DNA from: Domibacillus iocasae
GTDB taxonomy: Bacteria > Bacillota > Bacilli > Bacillales > Domibacillaceae
NCBI RefSeq assembly: GCF_001750285.1
Contig: NZ_MAMP01000021.1
Span: 124,001 to 188,000 of the forward strand
Direction: 5' to 3'
Length of the DNA: 64,000 nt
This document shows, in pieces, positions 1 through 8,596 of the stretch. The first letter of the stretch is position 1. Every line of letters begins with the position of its first letter. A program made the position numbers and the translations under genes. The notes under the pieces were generated by a model. It had not been told where the DNA came from, did not search any database, and saw only the letters and a program-made list of their open reading frames with translations.

Positions 1-46
1 TGTTTCCAAAATAAACACCGAAAAGAATTATTACTGGCAGGCAGGC

Positions 47-102
47 AAAACCTGAATTTGTACCGGGGTGTATATTGCCCGCTGACAAATTCAGGTTTTT
101 TG
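47..102. terminator. Stem-loop with T-run at window start
   Basis: A 15-base arm (47-61) pairs with 85-99, followed by a run of T on the plus strand; the 23-base loop contains a further short CGGG/CCCG pairing. It lies 100 bases past the stop of the minus-strand gene at 201-1655 and could end transcription from either side. Seen directly; function inferred. Confidence 0.6.
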
Positions 103-200
103 TTTCCAATCAGATAAACGAGTGGTGAAAGCAGATGGAGAGTAAAACAGTATTCAATTTACCGCATTATCGAGGCAGGAATTCAATCAGTAAAGCTGAT

Positions 201-1655
201 TTAAAGTTCAAATAAACCGGGTGCAATAGACCGTGCACAATGAATGCCGCTTGCCGTTGCGCCAATTGTGCCGCCACCTGGAAAAATGGAATCGCCGCAC
301 AGCCATAGATTCGGAATTCCGGAACGGTGTGAAAGGGACCCGAACAGGGCATGGCGAACCGTCTGCGGAAAACCGCCAACAAACCCGTTCGGACGAAGCG
401 TATAACGCTCCCACGCCTTTGGTGCACCAGTTTCCATAACCATGACTGCCTTGCGAAAGTCCGGATACACCGTTTCAATCATTGACAGCATTTTTTCTGT
501 TAACCTATCTTTGTACGAATCATATTGTTCTTTTGTGGACCAATGATCGGGTGATGAATGAGTCGAGACCGTCATCGTCCGTTTTCCCTCTGTGGCACGA
601 AGACGGTCGTCAGGTGCGGAAATGGACATAAACAGATGGCTTCCCTCGCTCATCGAATCCGCTGAAATTTGCTGAAACAGCGGAAATTGATCCGGGATAA
701 GTGATCCATCCAAGGTCAAGTACAACGTATGGGTCACCCAGGTTAGCACGTCCGCCATTGCACGGTGACGACCGGACAGCCCGGATACAAGTGATGGCAG
801 CTGTTGAAGTGCACCGTTAAAAACGATATGCTGCGCTGAGTATTCATTCCCGCGCTGGTCCACAGCGATCCAGTAGTTGTCTTTTTTTGTGGAAACAACT
901 CGGCGGTTTTTCTTTAATATACCGCCGTTTTCTTGAATCGATTCGACGAGTCTTTCCGCGACGCGATATAAGCCGCCTTCCACGTAGTATGCGCCTTCAT
1001 GATAAATATCCAGGGCGGTCGCGGCCATTAAATAAGAAACATGACGTGACGTCGTCTGCATACTGTCAATCAGCTGGCCGTCAAGCACATGGATAAATGC
1101 TGACTCTTGATCGAGCCCGTACGCACGCAGCCGGTCAAGCAGTGTTGCTCGCGCAAACGGTGCAAGCAAAACGTGCTCGGGAGAAAGGGAAGACAACAAA
1201 TACGCCCATTCGCCGGCTGTCTTAGGCGGCAAAGCAGGAAGCGGCTTCATCAGCTTTCGAATAGAAGCAGCTGCTGTCCAGAGTTCAGCATAAAAAGAAC
1301 GAATTTGTTTATCCACATGCGGAAAGTGGCCGCAAATGGAATCGAGGTGCTGCTTGCGGTCACGATAATAGGTGATTATCCGTTTTGGAAAATGAAGCAC
1401 CATGACTTCATCAAGCAGGCGCAGGGGCACTTCTTTTCCAAGAAGACGCAGCACCCGTTCATGCAGCCCGCCCTGCTCAAAACCCATCCCGAGCGTGGCA
1501 CCGACCGGAAATAAGGTATGGCGACGCTGAAATTTACCGGCGCAGCCGCCCCACTCTAAAGACGCCTCCAGTAGTGTCACATCATGACCGGTTTTGGCTA
1601 AAAGCGCTGCAGCTGTTAAGCCGCCGATGCCGCCGCCGATAATAAGTGTATGCAC
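201..1655 (-). CDS. Phytoene/carotenoid desaturase-like FAD-dependent oxidoreductase (CrtI/CrtN family)
   Basis: A 484-residue flavoprotein of the amine-oxidase/phytoene desaturase superfamily. The N-terminus has the dinucleotide-binding GGGIGG motif at residues 7-12 followed by an acidic residue closing the Rossmann beta-alpha-beta unit. The C-terminus carries the GDSIFPGGG...GATASG signature typical of carotenoid desaturases and retinol saturase-like proteins. Start is GTG at 1655, preceded by a GGGGGG tract. No crtM/crtB synthase or other carotenoid gene is nearby, so the substrate may be another polyprenoid or lipid. It is divergent from the metallophosphoesterase gene with only 78 bases between them. 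The family is sure; the reaction is not. Confidence 0.8.
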   Translation of the reverse strand: MHTLIIGGGIGGLTAAALLAKTGHDVTLLEASLEWGGCAGKFQRRHTLFPVGATLGMGFEQGGLHERVLRLLGKEVPLRLLDEVMVLHFPKRIITYYRDRKQHLDSICGHFPHVDKQIRSFYAELWTAAASIRKLMKPLPALPPKTAGEWAYLLSSLSPEHVLLAPFARATLLDRLRAYGLDQESAFIHVLDGQLIDSMQTTSRHVSYLMAATALDIYHEGAYYVEGGLYRVAERLVESIQENGGILKKNRRVVSTKKDNYWIAVDQRGNEYSAQHIVFNGALQQLPSLVSGLSGRHRAMADVLTWVTHTLYLTLDGSLIPDQFPLFQQISADSMSEGSHLFMSISAPDDRLRATEGKRTMTVSTHSSPDHWSTKEQYDSYKDRLTEKMLSMIETVYPDFRKAVMVMETGAPKAWERYTLRPNGFVGGFPQTVRHALFGSLSHRSGIPNLWLCGDSIFPGGGTIGATASGIHCARSIAPGLFEL

Positions 1656-1733
1656 GAAATCCCCCCTTTTCTTTATTGTGCAAAAAAAACGGGAAACGCT
1701 GCAATTTTAAACTCGTTTTGAAAGGAAGAACAA

Positions 1734-2312
1734 ATGATGAAATATGCCTTGCTGGGGGACCTGCATTCAAGTGTAGAAGATACAAAAGCAGTGCTTGCCC
1801 ATATTGAACATTGTGCGCCAAGTGCAAAAATTATCGGGCTCGGTGATTTGTATGAATGCAATATTGGCAAAAGAAAAGCGGAAACAGCGAGGGATCTTCC
1901 AATGAAAAAAGCGGCACATATACCAAAAGATTTTGTGCCATTAGTAACGTTCCCCTCTGTACGGGGAAATCAGGAAGAAAGAATTATGCTCGTTACCGGC
2001 CGCGAAGACTTCGAGCATTTGCCCGAGAAAATGATTATTGCTGGGGCGGTTATCATGCACGGCCATCAATGGAAGTGGACGAAGAACTGGCTTCCGATTC
2101 TGCCGAAAACAGAACCGCCGCTCCTGTTTTTCGGGCATAGCCACATGGCCGGACTGTACCGGAAAAAGAAACGGCTTCCTATTGAATACGGTGAGCCGGT
2201 TTTGTTAAAGAAAAAAAGATACGGCATCAATGCCGGCGCTGTCTGGGGCGCACGTGAATGGGTGCTGTATGATTCTGATGCGCGGACTGTCACGTTCATG
2301 AAGGCGGATTAA
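1734..2312 (+). CDS. Calcineurin-like metallophosphoesterase
   Basis: A 192-residue cytosolic phosphoesterase. All metal-binding motifs of the family are visible in order: GDLH (residues 8-11), GDLYE, GNQE (in place of the commoner GNHD), HGHQ and GHSH. The size suits small bacterial members acting on phosphodiesters or nucleotides (YfcE-like or PrpE/ApaH-like); the substrate cannot be told. Start is ATG at 1734 with AAAGGAAG upstream; a second ATG at 1737 is equally possible. The stop overlaps the stop of the converging AEC transporter gene, leaving no room for a separate terminator. Confidence 0.8.
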   Translation: MMKYALLGDLHSSVEDTKAVLAHIEHCAPSAKIIGLGDLYECNIGKRKAETARDLPMKKAAHIPKDFVPLVTFPSVRGNQEERIMLVTGREDFEHLPEKMIIAGAVIMHGHQWKWTKNWLPILPKTEPPLLFFGHSHMAGLYRKKKRLPIEYGEPVLLKKKRYGINAGAVWGAREWVLYDSDARTVTFMKAD

Positions 2313-3214
2313 ATGCCAATTAAAAATAAAACGAGCGGAATGGTCAAAATGCTTAAAAGAGTTGTGATCAATGTCGTAAATGAAACAAGATCCGGCTCTG
2401 TTCCAAATTGAATCGCAAACATGGTCGTATTTGCTGCAGCAGGCATCGCAGCCAAAAGGATCATGACGTCTTTTAGTAAATCATTCACCGGTAGAAAAGA
2501 TACGATCGCGACCGCAAGCAACGGTGACACAGCCATCCGGATAACAGCAACCGCATTCACGTATTGATAGGCAACCCGTTTTGTGGCGATAACAGCCAGC
2601 TGCATGCCAAGGACAAGCATCACAGTTGGAATCGATGCATCCGCCACAAGGCTGATCGCATCCATAAAAGTCGGCGGGATGTGAACGTTTAACAGCTGAA
2701 GCACCACCCCAAGAATCGCGCCGTGCAGCACCGGCATGCGGGCTACGCGCTGCAGCGACTGCTTGAGTGTTGTTTCTTCTTCACCGCCGAAAGACGCCGC
2801 AAACAAGCCGATCGTGTTCATTAAAAAAGCTTGAAAGACCATAATAATAACCGCATAATCAAACCCGGTCGCGCCAAATGCGAACAGCACAACCGGTGCT
2901 CCATAATTGCCGCTGTTCATAAACACGCCGCCGAGAATCATGGCGGCCATCTTTTGGCGCGTCGCTTTCATGAAAAAGCCAGTAATCAGCACAACAATGA
3001 TCAAAGCAAGCGATAAAATAAGGCAAAAAGCGGTGATATATACATATTCCATCGTTAATTCATTTGCGTAAAACGTCCGAAACGCAAGAAACGGCGACAT
3101 TAAATAAAGCGCAGCCATAGAAATCGACTTTATCTCAAATCCAATCCATTTTTGGCCGATGTAGCCTGTTAAAAAAATAAGAAACGCCGGCAAAACAATC
3201 ATTAATAAATCCAA
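2309..3214 (-). CDS. AEC-family (auxin efflux carrier) transporter
   Basis: A 301-residue integral membrane protein with about ten hydrophobic segments arranged as two halves, as in the AEC/BART superfamily. Bacterial members export or import malate, malonate or other organic anions. Nothing nearby gives the substrate. The gene converges on the metallophosphoesterase gene, the two stop codons sharing bases 2310-2311. The family call is from overall sequence character (N-terminal LPAFLIFLTGY, glycine-rich central segment with GNYGAPV, and a LPVN...MILLAAMPAAANT stretch near the C-terminus typical of AEC proteins). Confidence 0.8.
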   Translation of the reverse strand: MDLLMIVLPAFLIFLTGYIGQKWIGFEIKSISMAALYLMSPFLAFRTFYANELTMEYVYITAFCLILSLALIIVVLITGFFMKATRQKMAAMILGGVFMNSGNYGAPVVLFAFGATGFDYAVIIMVFQAFLMNTIGLFAASFGGEEETTLKQSLQRVARMPVLHGAILGVVLQLLNVHIPPTFMDAISLVADASIPTVMLVLGMQLAVIATKRVAYQYVNAVAVIRMAVSPLLAVAIVSFLPVNDLLKDVMILLAAMPAAANTTMFAIQFGTEPDLVSFTTLITTLLSILTIPLVLFLIGI

Positions 3215-3374
3215 ATCGAACTCATCTCCGTCCCGCTTTCAACTATCTTTCTATCATATCAAAACATTTCACGCAAAACAGGTAGATTTCCAGGGGTTTC
3301 TGTAGGCGAATGAAATAGATTCGTGTACAATCAATGTATGGGCTTTCATAAATAGAATAAAATCGCTCGAACAA

Positions 3375-3388
3375 ACCGACTGGTCGGT
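3375..3388. promoter_or_regulatory. Perfect palindrome, TetR-type operator candidate
   Basis: ACCGAC-TG-GTCGGT is a two-fold symmetric site 13 bases upstream of the GGAGG ribosome binding site of the acetate-type transporter. The spacing and the ACCGACnnGTCGGT form resemble operators of TetR-family repressors. No such regulator is encoded in the window, so it would be supplied in trans. Confidence 0.5.
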
Positions 3389-3410
3389 AAAATAATTAAT
3401 GGAGGTATAT

Positions 3411-4025
3411 ATGAGTGAAACAAAAGAAGTAAAAGTGGTAACAGCGGATCCGTCGGCAATTGGGCTCTTTGGGCTCGCCATGGTGACACTTGTCGCCTCA
3501 TCTCAAAAACTTGGCTGGACAGACGGCTTATCCCTTGTTATTCCGTGGGCGATTTTTCTTGGCGGCATTGCGCAATTTTACGCGTCGATTTTGGATGCGA
3601 AATTAAACAATACATTTGGTGCTTCCGCGTTTGCAGCGTATGGCTTGTTTTGGATGGGTGTCAGCCTGTCTTGGCTGATGAATCTAGGTGTGCTTGGGAC
3701 GACTTTGCAGGAAAACGCAGATATGCATCAGCTCGGTTTTGCATTTGTCGGCTATCTTATTTTTACCCTGTTTATGACGATCGGCGCACTTGAAACAAAC
3801 AAAGTATTATTTATCATTTTCTTTTTAATTGATTTTTTGTTTATCGGGCTGTCGCTCAGCTCATTTGGCATTATGGAAAATGCGATGCACCAGCTGGCGG
3901 CGTATTCAGAACTGCTTATTTCATTATTCTCGTTTTACGGAGCGGGTGCAGCTGTGCTGAATAAGCATTTCGGGCGCGAGTTTATCCCTGTTGGCAAACC
4001 GTTTGGCATGATCCGAAAAGGGTAA
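3411..4025 (+). CDS. GPR1/FUN34/YaaH (SatP-like) acetate uptake transporter
   Basis: A 204-residue membrane protein with six hydrophobic segments, the size and pattern of the acetate uptake transporter family (SatP/YaaH in bacteria, Ady2 in yeast), which moves acetate or succinate with protons and may act as a hexameric channel. I place the start at ATG 3411 because GGAGG at 3401-3405 sits at normal spacing; an upstream in-frame ATG at 3399 overlaps that site. It is a single-gene transcription unit with a palindromic operator candidate upstream and a strong terminator after it, suggesting inducible expression. Confidence 0.82.
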   Translation: MSETKEVKVVTADPSAIGLFGLAMVTLVASSQKLGWTDGLSLVIPWAIFLGGIAQFYASILDAKLNNTFGASAFAAYGLFWMGVSLSWLMNLGVLGTTLQENADMHQLGFAFVGYLIFTLFMTIGALETNKVLFIIFFLIDFLFIGLSLSSFGIMENAMHQLAAYSELLISLFSFYGAGAAVLNKHFGREFIPVGKPFGMIRKG

Positions 4026-4034
4026 AGAATAACT

Positions 4035-4064
4035 CGCCGGTGTTTGGCCGGCGGGCTTTTTTTT
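4035..4064 (+). terminator. Rho-independent terminator after acetate transporter
   Basis: CGCCGG (4035-4040) pairs with CCGGCG (4048-4053), followed by GGC and eight T. It starts just after the transporter stop. Confidence 0.85.
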
Positions 4065-4079
4065 GTGGAAAGAAACGGC

Positions 4080-4085
4080 TATAAT
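4080..4085 (+). promoter_or_regulatory. TATAAT -10 element for the split ThrE exporter
   Basis: A perfect TATAAT lies 31 bases before ATG 4117, which places the expected transcript start near 4092. A convincing -35 was not found. It argues against a translation start upstream of 4092. Confidence 0.45.
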
Positions 4086-4116
4086 GGGGGCATTGACAAC
4101 GAATGGAGTGGTGCGG

Positions 4117-4878
4117 ATGGATGCCTTGCTTGAAAAACAGTACGACATCATGGACGTCAGCCTGCTCGCGGGTAAAATTATGCTAGAGAGCGGGGCAGAA
4201 ACGTACCGGGTAGAGGATACGATGATGCGGATTGCGCTGTCATACGGCATTGAAGAGTCGCACAGCTTTGTGACACCAACCGGTATTATGTTTTCGATCG
4301 AAACAGAAGAGCCGACGAAAACGAAATTGATGCGGATTTCCAGCCGGACAACGGATTTATATAAAGTGAGCGCGGTCAATGCGATTTCTCGTCGGATTAG
4401 CGCGGGGGAGCTGACGGTTTCCCAAGCGTATAAGGAATTAAAAACGATTCAAAAAGCACCGATGTTTTTTTCCTTTTTCGTGCAGGTTGCGGCGGCGGCT
4501 TCAACGAGCGGCTGTTTTGTTATTTTACTGAAAGGGTCATGGGATAATGTTCTTCCAGCGATGCTGGCGGGAGCGCTTGCTTATTTTCTTGTTTTAAAAG
4601 TGGCGGAGATTGTGCCAACCATGTTTTTCTCGGAATTTATCGCAGCCCTGGCTGGCGGCACAGCCGCGTATTTTCTTTTTCGGCTCGGGCTTGGAAGCGA
4701 CCTCGACAGAATCATTGTCGGAACGCTGATCCCGCTCGTACCGGGCTTGTTGATCACAAATGCGGTCCGCGATTTAATGGCCGGCCACTTTCTCTCAGGA
4801 CTCGCAAAAGGAGCCGAAGCGTTATTGACGGCCCTGGCGATCGGGACAGGAATCGCGGTTGTGATGACGCTTATTTAA
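4117..4878 (+). CDS. Threonine/serine exporter ThrE family, N-terminal half (YjjP-like, DUF1212)
   Basis: A 253-residue protein: a soluble N-terminal part (residues 1-115) with conserved hydrophobic and charged residues (GAETYRVEDT, PTGI), then about five membrane segments. This is the ThrE/DUF1212 half of a split amino-acid exporter; in Corynebacterium both halves are fused in ThrE. The second half follows after 12 bases. Family members export threonine, serine or succinate; the substrate here is inferred. ATG 4117 is preferred over an upstream GTG at 4063 because of the GGAG and TATAAT placement. Confidence 0.85.
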   Translation: MDALLEKQYDIMDVSLLAGKIMLESGAETYRVEDTMMRIALSYGIEESHSFVTPTGIMFSIETEEPTKTKLMRISSRTTDLYKVSAVNAISRRISAGELTVSQAYKELKTIQKAPMFFSFFVQVAAAASTSGCFVILLKGSWDNVLPAMLAGALAYFLVLKVAEIVPTMFFSEFIAALAGGTAAYFLFRLGLGSDLDRIIVGTLIPLVPGLLITNAVRDLMAGHFLSGLAKGAEALLTALAIGTGIAVVMTLI

Positions 4879-4890
4879 GGGGGTGCACAC

Positions 4891-5334
4891 GTGACCATTA
4901 TAACGAATATGCTGTTCAGTTTTTTGGCAGCCGCGAGCTTCGGCATTATGTTTAATGTGCCAAAAAGCTTGTTGATCAAGTGCGGAACCGTTGGCATGGC
5001 TGGATGGATGATGTATTATTTTTTGTCCGAAAACAACGTGGACCCGCTCCCCTCGACCGTAGCGGCGGCCTTTACAATCGCTTTGATCGGCCACGTGTAC
5101 GCAAGAGTGTATAAAACACCGGTCATCATTTTTACAATCGCCGGCATTATTCCGCTCGTTCCCGGCGGTACCGCTTACCGGGCGATGCGTTCTTTCGTGC
5201 AGAACGATTACAATACCGCGATTAATCTCGCGGCGAAAGCATTTATGATTTCGGGGTCGATTGCGCTTGGGCTTATTTTGTCCGATGTGTTTTATCAATT
5301 GATTCTCCGGAAGAAAGCACCTGCAGAGAAATAA
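4891..5334 (+). CDS. Threonine/serine exporter ThrE family, C-terminal half (YjjB-like, DUF3815)
   Basis: A 147-residue, four-segment membrane protein matching the ThrE_2/DUF3815 half. It shows the PLVPGGTAYR motif near residue 90; the partner carries a matching PLVPG motif, consistent with the two being ancient duplicates. Start is GTG 4891 behind AAGGGGG. Together with the preceding gene it should form one exporter complex in the cytoplasmic membrane. Confidence 0.85.
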   Translation: MTIITNMLFSFLAAASFGIMFNVPKSLLIKCGTVGMAGWMMYYFLSENNVDPLPSTVAAAFTIALIGHVYARVYKTPVIIFTIAGIIPLVPGGTAYRAMRSFVQNDYNTAINLAAKAFMISGSIALGLILSDVFYQLILRKKAPAEK

Positions 5335-5358
5335 GCAGGCATAGAAAGAAGGGGCGCT

Positions 5359-6282
5359 TTGCAAAAATTAAAGCCATATATTTTGCTGATTTTAGTGATG
5401 ATGATTTGGGGATTCAATGTCCCGCTCATCAAAATGCTGGTCAGCACATTTGAGCCGGTCACGATTACCGCTTTTCGAATTTTTACCGCATCGCTTGTTG
5501 TTTTTCTTATTTTAGGGAAAATGGGAAAAGTGCACTGGCCGGCCATTTATCATTGGAAATATATTTTAGGCGGCGGCCTGTTTAACGTCTTTTTTCACCA
5601 TTTGTTTTTAGGGCTTGGCGCTGCTGGCACAAGCGCCGTGCATACAGGCATTATCCTCGGACTTGGTCCGATTTTGACGGCAGTAATGTCCGTGGTTTTT
5701 TTTCGCCGCGGATTGTCTATTTTTCGTGTGCTTGGATTTGTTACGGGAACCGCTGGTGTTTTAGTGACCGTGCTTGGCGGCGGAGCCGGGTTAAGCGGGT
5801 TTGTGCTCGGTGATTTATATATTTTCTTATCGATTTCCGCGCAGGCGTTCAGCTTTATTTTAGTCAGCCGGGCGGCACGCGACATGGACCCGCTCCTGTT
5901 GACCGGCTACATGCAGCTGTTCGGCTCATTTGGCTTGTTTCTTGCGAGCTTCATGCTCGAACCGGCCGGCATGGCGTCACTCCAAAACATCAACTTTAAC
6001 ATGGTCATTGTTTTTATGCTGTCAGCAGTAGGGGCTACAGCGGTCGGCCACTTAGTATACAACAATACGATTACAAAAATTGGACCGGCCGAAGCAGCCA
6101 TTTTTTTAAACTTAAACACCTTTTTCTCCATCGTCGGTTCGGCGGTGATTTTAGGCGAATCGATTTATTATTATCACTGGCTTGGGCTTTTGCTTATCGT
6201 ACCGGGTGTTTTGATGGGGTCTGGGGCTTTAGAGGAAATGATTCGAAAGCGTCGAAAGACTATTATTCGTTCAAATAAATGA
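5359..6282 (+). CDS. EamA/DMT-family permease
   Basis: A 307-residue drug/metabolite transporter with ten predicted membrane segments in two EamA repeats (about residues 5-135 and 150-290). It starts with TTG 5359 after AAGGGG and follows the ThrE pair at 24 bases, so it is probably in the same transcript. EamA proteins export amino acids, nucleosides or other metabolites; the neighbourhood suggests amino-acid efflux, but that is an inference only. Confidence 0.82.
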   Translation: MQKLKPYILLILVMMIWGFNVPLIKMLVSTFEPVTITAFRIFTASLVVFLILGKMGKVHWPAIYHWKYILGGGLFNVFFHHLFLGLGAAGTSAVHTGIILGLGPILTAVMSVVFFRRGLSIFRVLGFVTGTAGVLVTVLGGGAGLSGFVLGDLYIFLSISAQAFSFILVSRAARDMDPLLLTGYMQLFGSFGLFLASFMLEPAGMASLQNINFNMVIVFMLSAVGATAVGHLVYNNTITKIGPAEAAIFLNLNTFFSIVGSAVILGESIYYYHWLGLLLIVPGVLMGSGALEEMIRKRRKTIIRSNK

Positions 6283-6317
6283 TAAAACTCTGTGCGGAAA
6301 AGCCCAACTTTTAATAA

Positions 6318-6470
6318 AGTTTGGCACTTATTCCGACCGGCCCTGCTATTCATGCCATTCTGTTTTCGATGGATAAACTGGTACGGACGAAGGAATTGTC
6401 ACCGGCTCGTGATTTTTGGCAAAGCTTTCGTTCCAATATAAAAGAGACAATGATGATTTGGCTCATATAA
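6318..6470 (+). pseudogene. Remnant of a DUF624 (YesL-like) membrane protein
   Basis: In frame from 6318 to the TAA at 6468-6470 the sequence reads as a 50-codon piece containing LIPTGPAIHAILFSM, then RDFWQSFRSNIKETMMIWLI. This matches the second membrane segment and following cytoplasmic loop of DUF624/YesL proteins (pattern IPTGPATAAL...FWRSFRxNFKQ). There is no start codon, the first segment is missing, and a stop cuts the rest. It is therefore a decayed fragment and not a gene. YesL proteins usually accompany carbohydrate uptake loci, none of which is seen here. Confidence 0.65.
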
Positions 6471-6481
6471 AACATTCGTTG

Positions 6482-6518
6482 AAAAAAGTCTTGAAAGGAA
6501 ACTTTCGAGGCTTTTTTG
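6482..6518 (+). terminator. Terminator-like hairpin after DUF624 remnant
   Basis: AAAAAAGTCTTGAAAG pairs with CTTTCGAGGCTTTTTT through a GAAA-containing loop, with G-U pairs. It may be the original terminator of the eroded gene or end the EamA transcript. Confidence 0.65.
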
Positions 6519-6616
6519 TTTGAATAGGATTAGTAGTTTCAAAAAGTTTCTTGTTAGATTATCTGACGAAAGCATGGTTCTGGCAAAAACCCCATGATAA
6601 GGTGTTTATGTTCTTA

Positions 6617-6637
6617 TATGTTACTTTATATAACATA
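6617..6637. promoter_or_regulatory. Inverted repeat upstream of symporter gene
   Basis: TATGTTA (6617-6623) and TAACATA (6631-6637) form a perfect 7-base inverted repeat with a 7-base spacer, about 30 bases before the symporter start. Possible operator; no regulator identified. Confidence 0.3.
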
Positions 6638-6668
6638 TTCATGTTAACAAGTTATGGGGGATGACAAG

Positions 6669-8228
6669 ATGACACCAATAGTTGGATATGCAATTCTTTT
6701 AATTTTTGGCACATTTTTTACGGGATTAACAATCATTATGCAGCGCCGGCGCGGCACTGCGATGACAGCGGAGCAATTCAGCACGGCGGGCAGAAGTGTT
6801 GGGACGGGTCTTGCGAGCGCCTCGATTATTGCGGCGTGGACATGGGCGGCGACATTAATGATGTCTTCGGCAACAGGCTATCAATACGGCATTAGCGGTC
6901 CGTACTGGTACGCAGCGGGTGCAACCATTCAAATTTTATTGTTTGCGATAGTTGCGATTCATTTGAAACGGAAAGCGCCAAATGCGCATACGTTTCTTGA
7001 ATTTATTTCACAGCGCTTTGATAAAAAGAATCATAGATTAATGATGTTCTTCGCGTTAATGACAAACATCATTGTAACAGCGATGGTTATTTTAGGCGGC
7101 GCGATTGCGCTCAATTCACTGACAGGCATGAATATTTTTATCGCGGCCTTCCTGATTCCGATTACGTTTACGATTTATACGATGATCGGCGGCTTGAAAG
7201 CTTCTTTTGTGGCAGATTACTTGAATACCGTTATGATTTTTATTATTTTAGTAATTTTTGCCGCAGCCGTTTACTTTAAATTCGGCATAACAACGGTATA
7301 TGACGGCCTGCAAAATATGGGCGATTCGGCAACGATGCTGACGATGGCATCGGTTCCGGGACTAATGTTCGGCATGATCAATATTATCGGAAATTTCGGG
7401 ACAGTTTTCGTTGACCAGGCGTACTGGCAGCGTGCGATTGCGAGTACTGACAGTGCCGCATCTAAAGCGTATATTTACGGTGGTATCGCCTGGTTCTCAA
7501 TTCCATTTGCGATTGCAACGTTCCTTGGTGTAAGTGCGGCTGGTCTTGGCATCGCCGTTCCGACACCGGATGCAGTTGCGCCATTAATGGCAGCAGAACT
7601 TCTCGGTACGGCCGGATCTATTTTATTTTTAGCGATGCTGTTCATGGCGGTTATGTCGACGGGTGCAGCAGAACTAACGGCAATCACAAACATTATTGTT
7701 ACAGATATTTATTTGAAAAATATCAATCCGAAAGCATCAAGCCGGAAGATTTTATCCGTTTCCCGTAAAGTGACACTTAGCTTTGGTCTTGCGATGGGCG
7801 TACTTTCTATGCTTTTGTTCTACATGGGCATCAGCCTTGGATTCGTTTATATGGCAATGGGTATTTTTGTGAGCGGTGCGGTTATACCGGTGTCATTGGG
7901 TCTTATGTGGAAAAAAACAACAAGCACTGGCGCATTTTACGGCGCCTTATTCGGAATGATCGGCGGATTAACAGCGTGGATGACAACGGCGTATGTGAAC
8001 TTTGGTTTCATCGGGATTGAATCATTAGGCGACTTAATATCCATGCTGATTGGCAACTCGACTGTCTTTATCGTCAGCGGTGCGATTGTGGTTGGACATA
8101 GCTTAGCCGCAAATCGTGACTTTGATTTTGATTCATTAAAAGACAAGTTTAAGAGCTTTGACGAGCATGAAGATGAAGAGGAAGAAGCGGAAATCGTTAC
8201 GAAAAAAGGGGTGGCCTATGATGGATGA
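6669..8228 (+). CDS. Sodium:solute symporter (SSS family, DUR3-like)
   Basis: A 519-residue polytopic membrane protein with about 13-14 hydrophobic segments. The N-terminal WTWAATLMMSSATGYQYG and GISGPYWYAAGA stretch resembles the DUR3/urea-transporter-like branch of the sodium/solute symporters. The C-terminal tail is cytoplasmic and very acidic (DEHEDEEEEAE). Start is ATG 6669, seven bases after GGGGGAT; an upstream ATG at 6654 overlaps that ribosome site. It overlaps the next small gene by eight bases, so the two are translationally coupled. Substrate is unknown; urea, polyamine or an organic acid are possible. Confidence 0.82.
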   Translation: MTPIVGYAILLIFGTFFTGLTIIMQRRRGTAMTAEQFSTAGRSVGTGLASASIIAAWTWAATLMMSSATGYQYGISGPYWYAAGATIQILLFAIVAIHLKRKAPNAHTFLEFISQRFDKKNHRLMMFFALMTNIIVTAMVILGGAIALNSLTGMNIFIAAFLIPITFTIYTMIGGLKASFVADYLNTVMIFIILVIFAAAVYFKFGITTVYDGLQNMGDSATMLTMASVPGLMFGMINIIGNFGTVFVDQAYWQRAIASTDSAASKAYIYGGIAWFSIPFAIATFLGVSAAGLGIAVPTPDAVAPLMAAELLGTAGSILFLAMLFMAVMSTGAAELTAITNIIVTDIYLKNINPKASSRKILSVSRKVTLSFGLAMGVLSMLLFYMGISLGFVYMAMGIFVSGAVIPVSLGLMWKKTTSTGAFYGALFGMIGGLTAWMTTAYVNFGFIGIESLGDLISMLIGNSTVFIVSGAIVVGHSLAANRDFDFDSLKDKFKSFDEHEDEEEEAEIVTKKGVAYDG

Positions 8229-8451
8229 AAAACAACTTTTAAAAGATGCAAAAACGTGTACACGCTGGGCATTAAGCTTAACTGTTGTTCTGGTCATTCT
8301 CTGGCCGGGCGTTATGTTTTTAACCGGTTATGAATACAGCCTCACGTTCTTTAAAGGCTGGGCTGCACTTGCCTTCACATGGCTGATTGTTGCCGGAACG
8401 TTCATTACTGCACTTCCAATTGTAGAAGCAAGAAAAGCAAAAAAACAGTAG
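8221..8451 (+). CDS. Small two-segment membrane protein coupled to symporter
   Basis: A 76-residue protein with two hydrophobic stretches (about residues 15-37 and 46-65), charged ends and a basic C-terminus. The start codons ATG 8218 and 8221 are inside the last codons of the symporter gene; AAAGGGG gives better spacing for 8221. Its position resembles small partners of SSS transporters, such as the DUF4212 proteins beside acetate permease-like symporters, though I do not recognise this one as DUF4212. A terminator follows at once, so the two genes form a closed operon. Confidence 0.7.
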   Translation: MDEKQLLKDAKTCTRWALSLTVVLVILWPGVMFLTGYEYSLTFFKGWAALAFTWLIVAGTFITALPIVEARKAKKQ

Positions 8452-8476
8452 TCCGCCGATTTGGCGGACTTTTTTT
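8451..8476 (+). terminator. Terminator of symporter operon
   Basis: GTCCGCC, loop GATTT, GGCGGAC and seven T. The stem begins at the last base of the stop codon. Confidence 0.9.
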
Positions 8477-8596
8477 CGTTTTTTGGCTGAGCTAGGGGAT
8501 TTAAACAGATTGCCAGATCTGTTCTTCCTCACGTTAATGTAACTGGAGATTCGTACTAAAATGGATATAAATAATGACAGAGGAGAGGCTTTTCAT

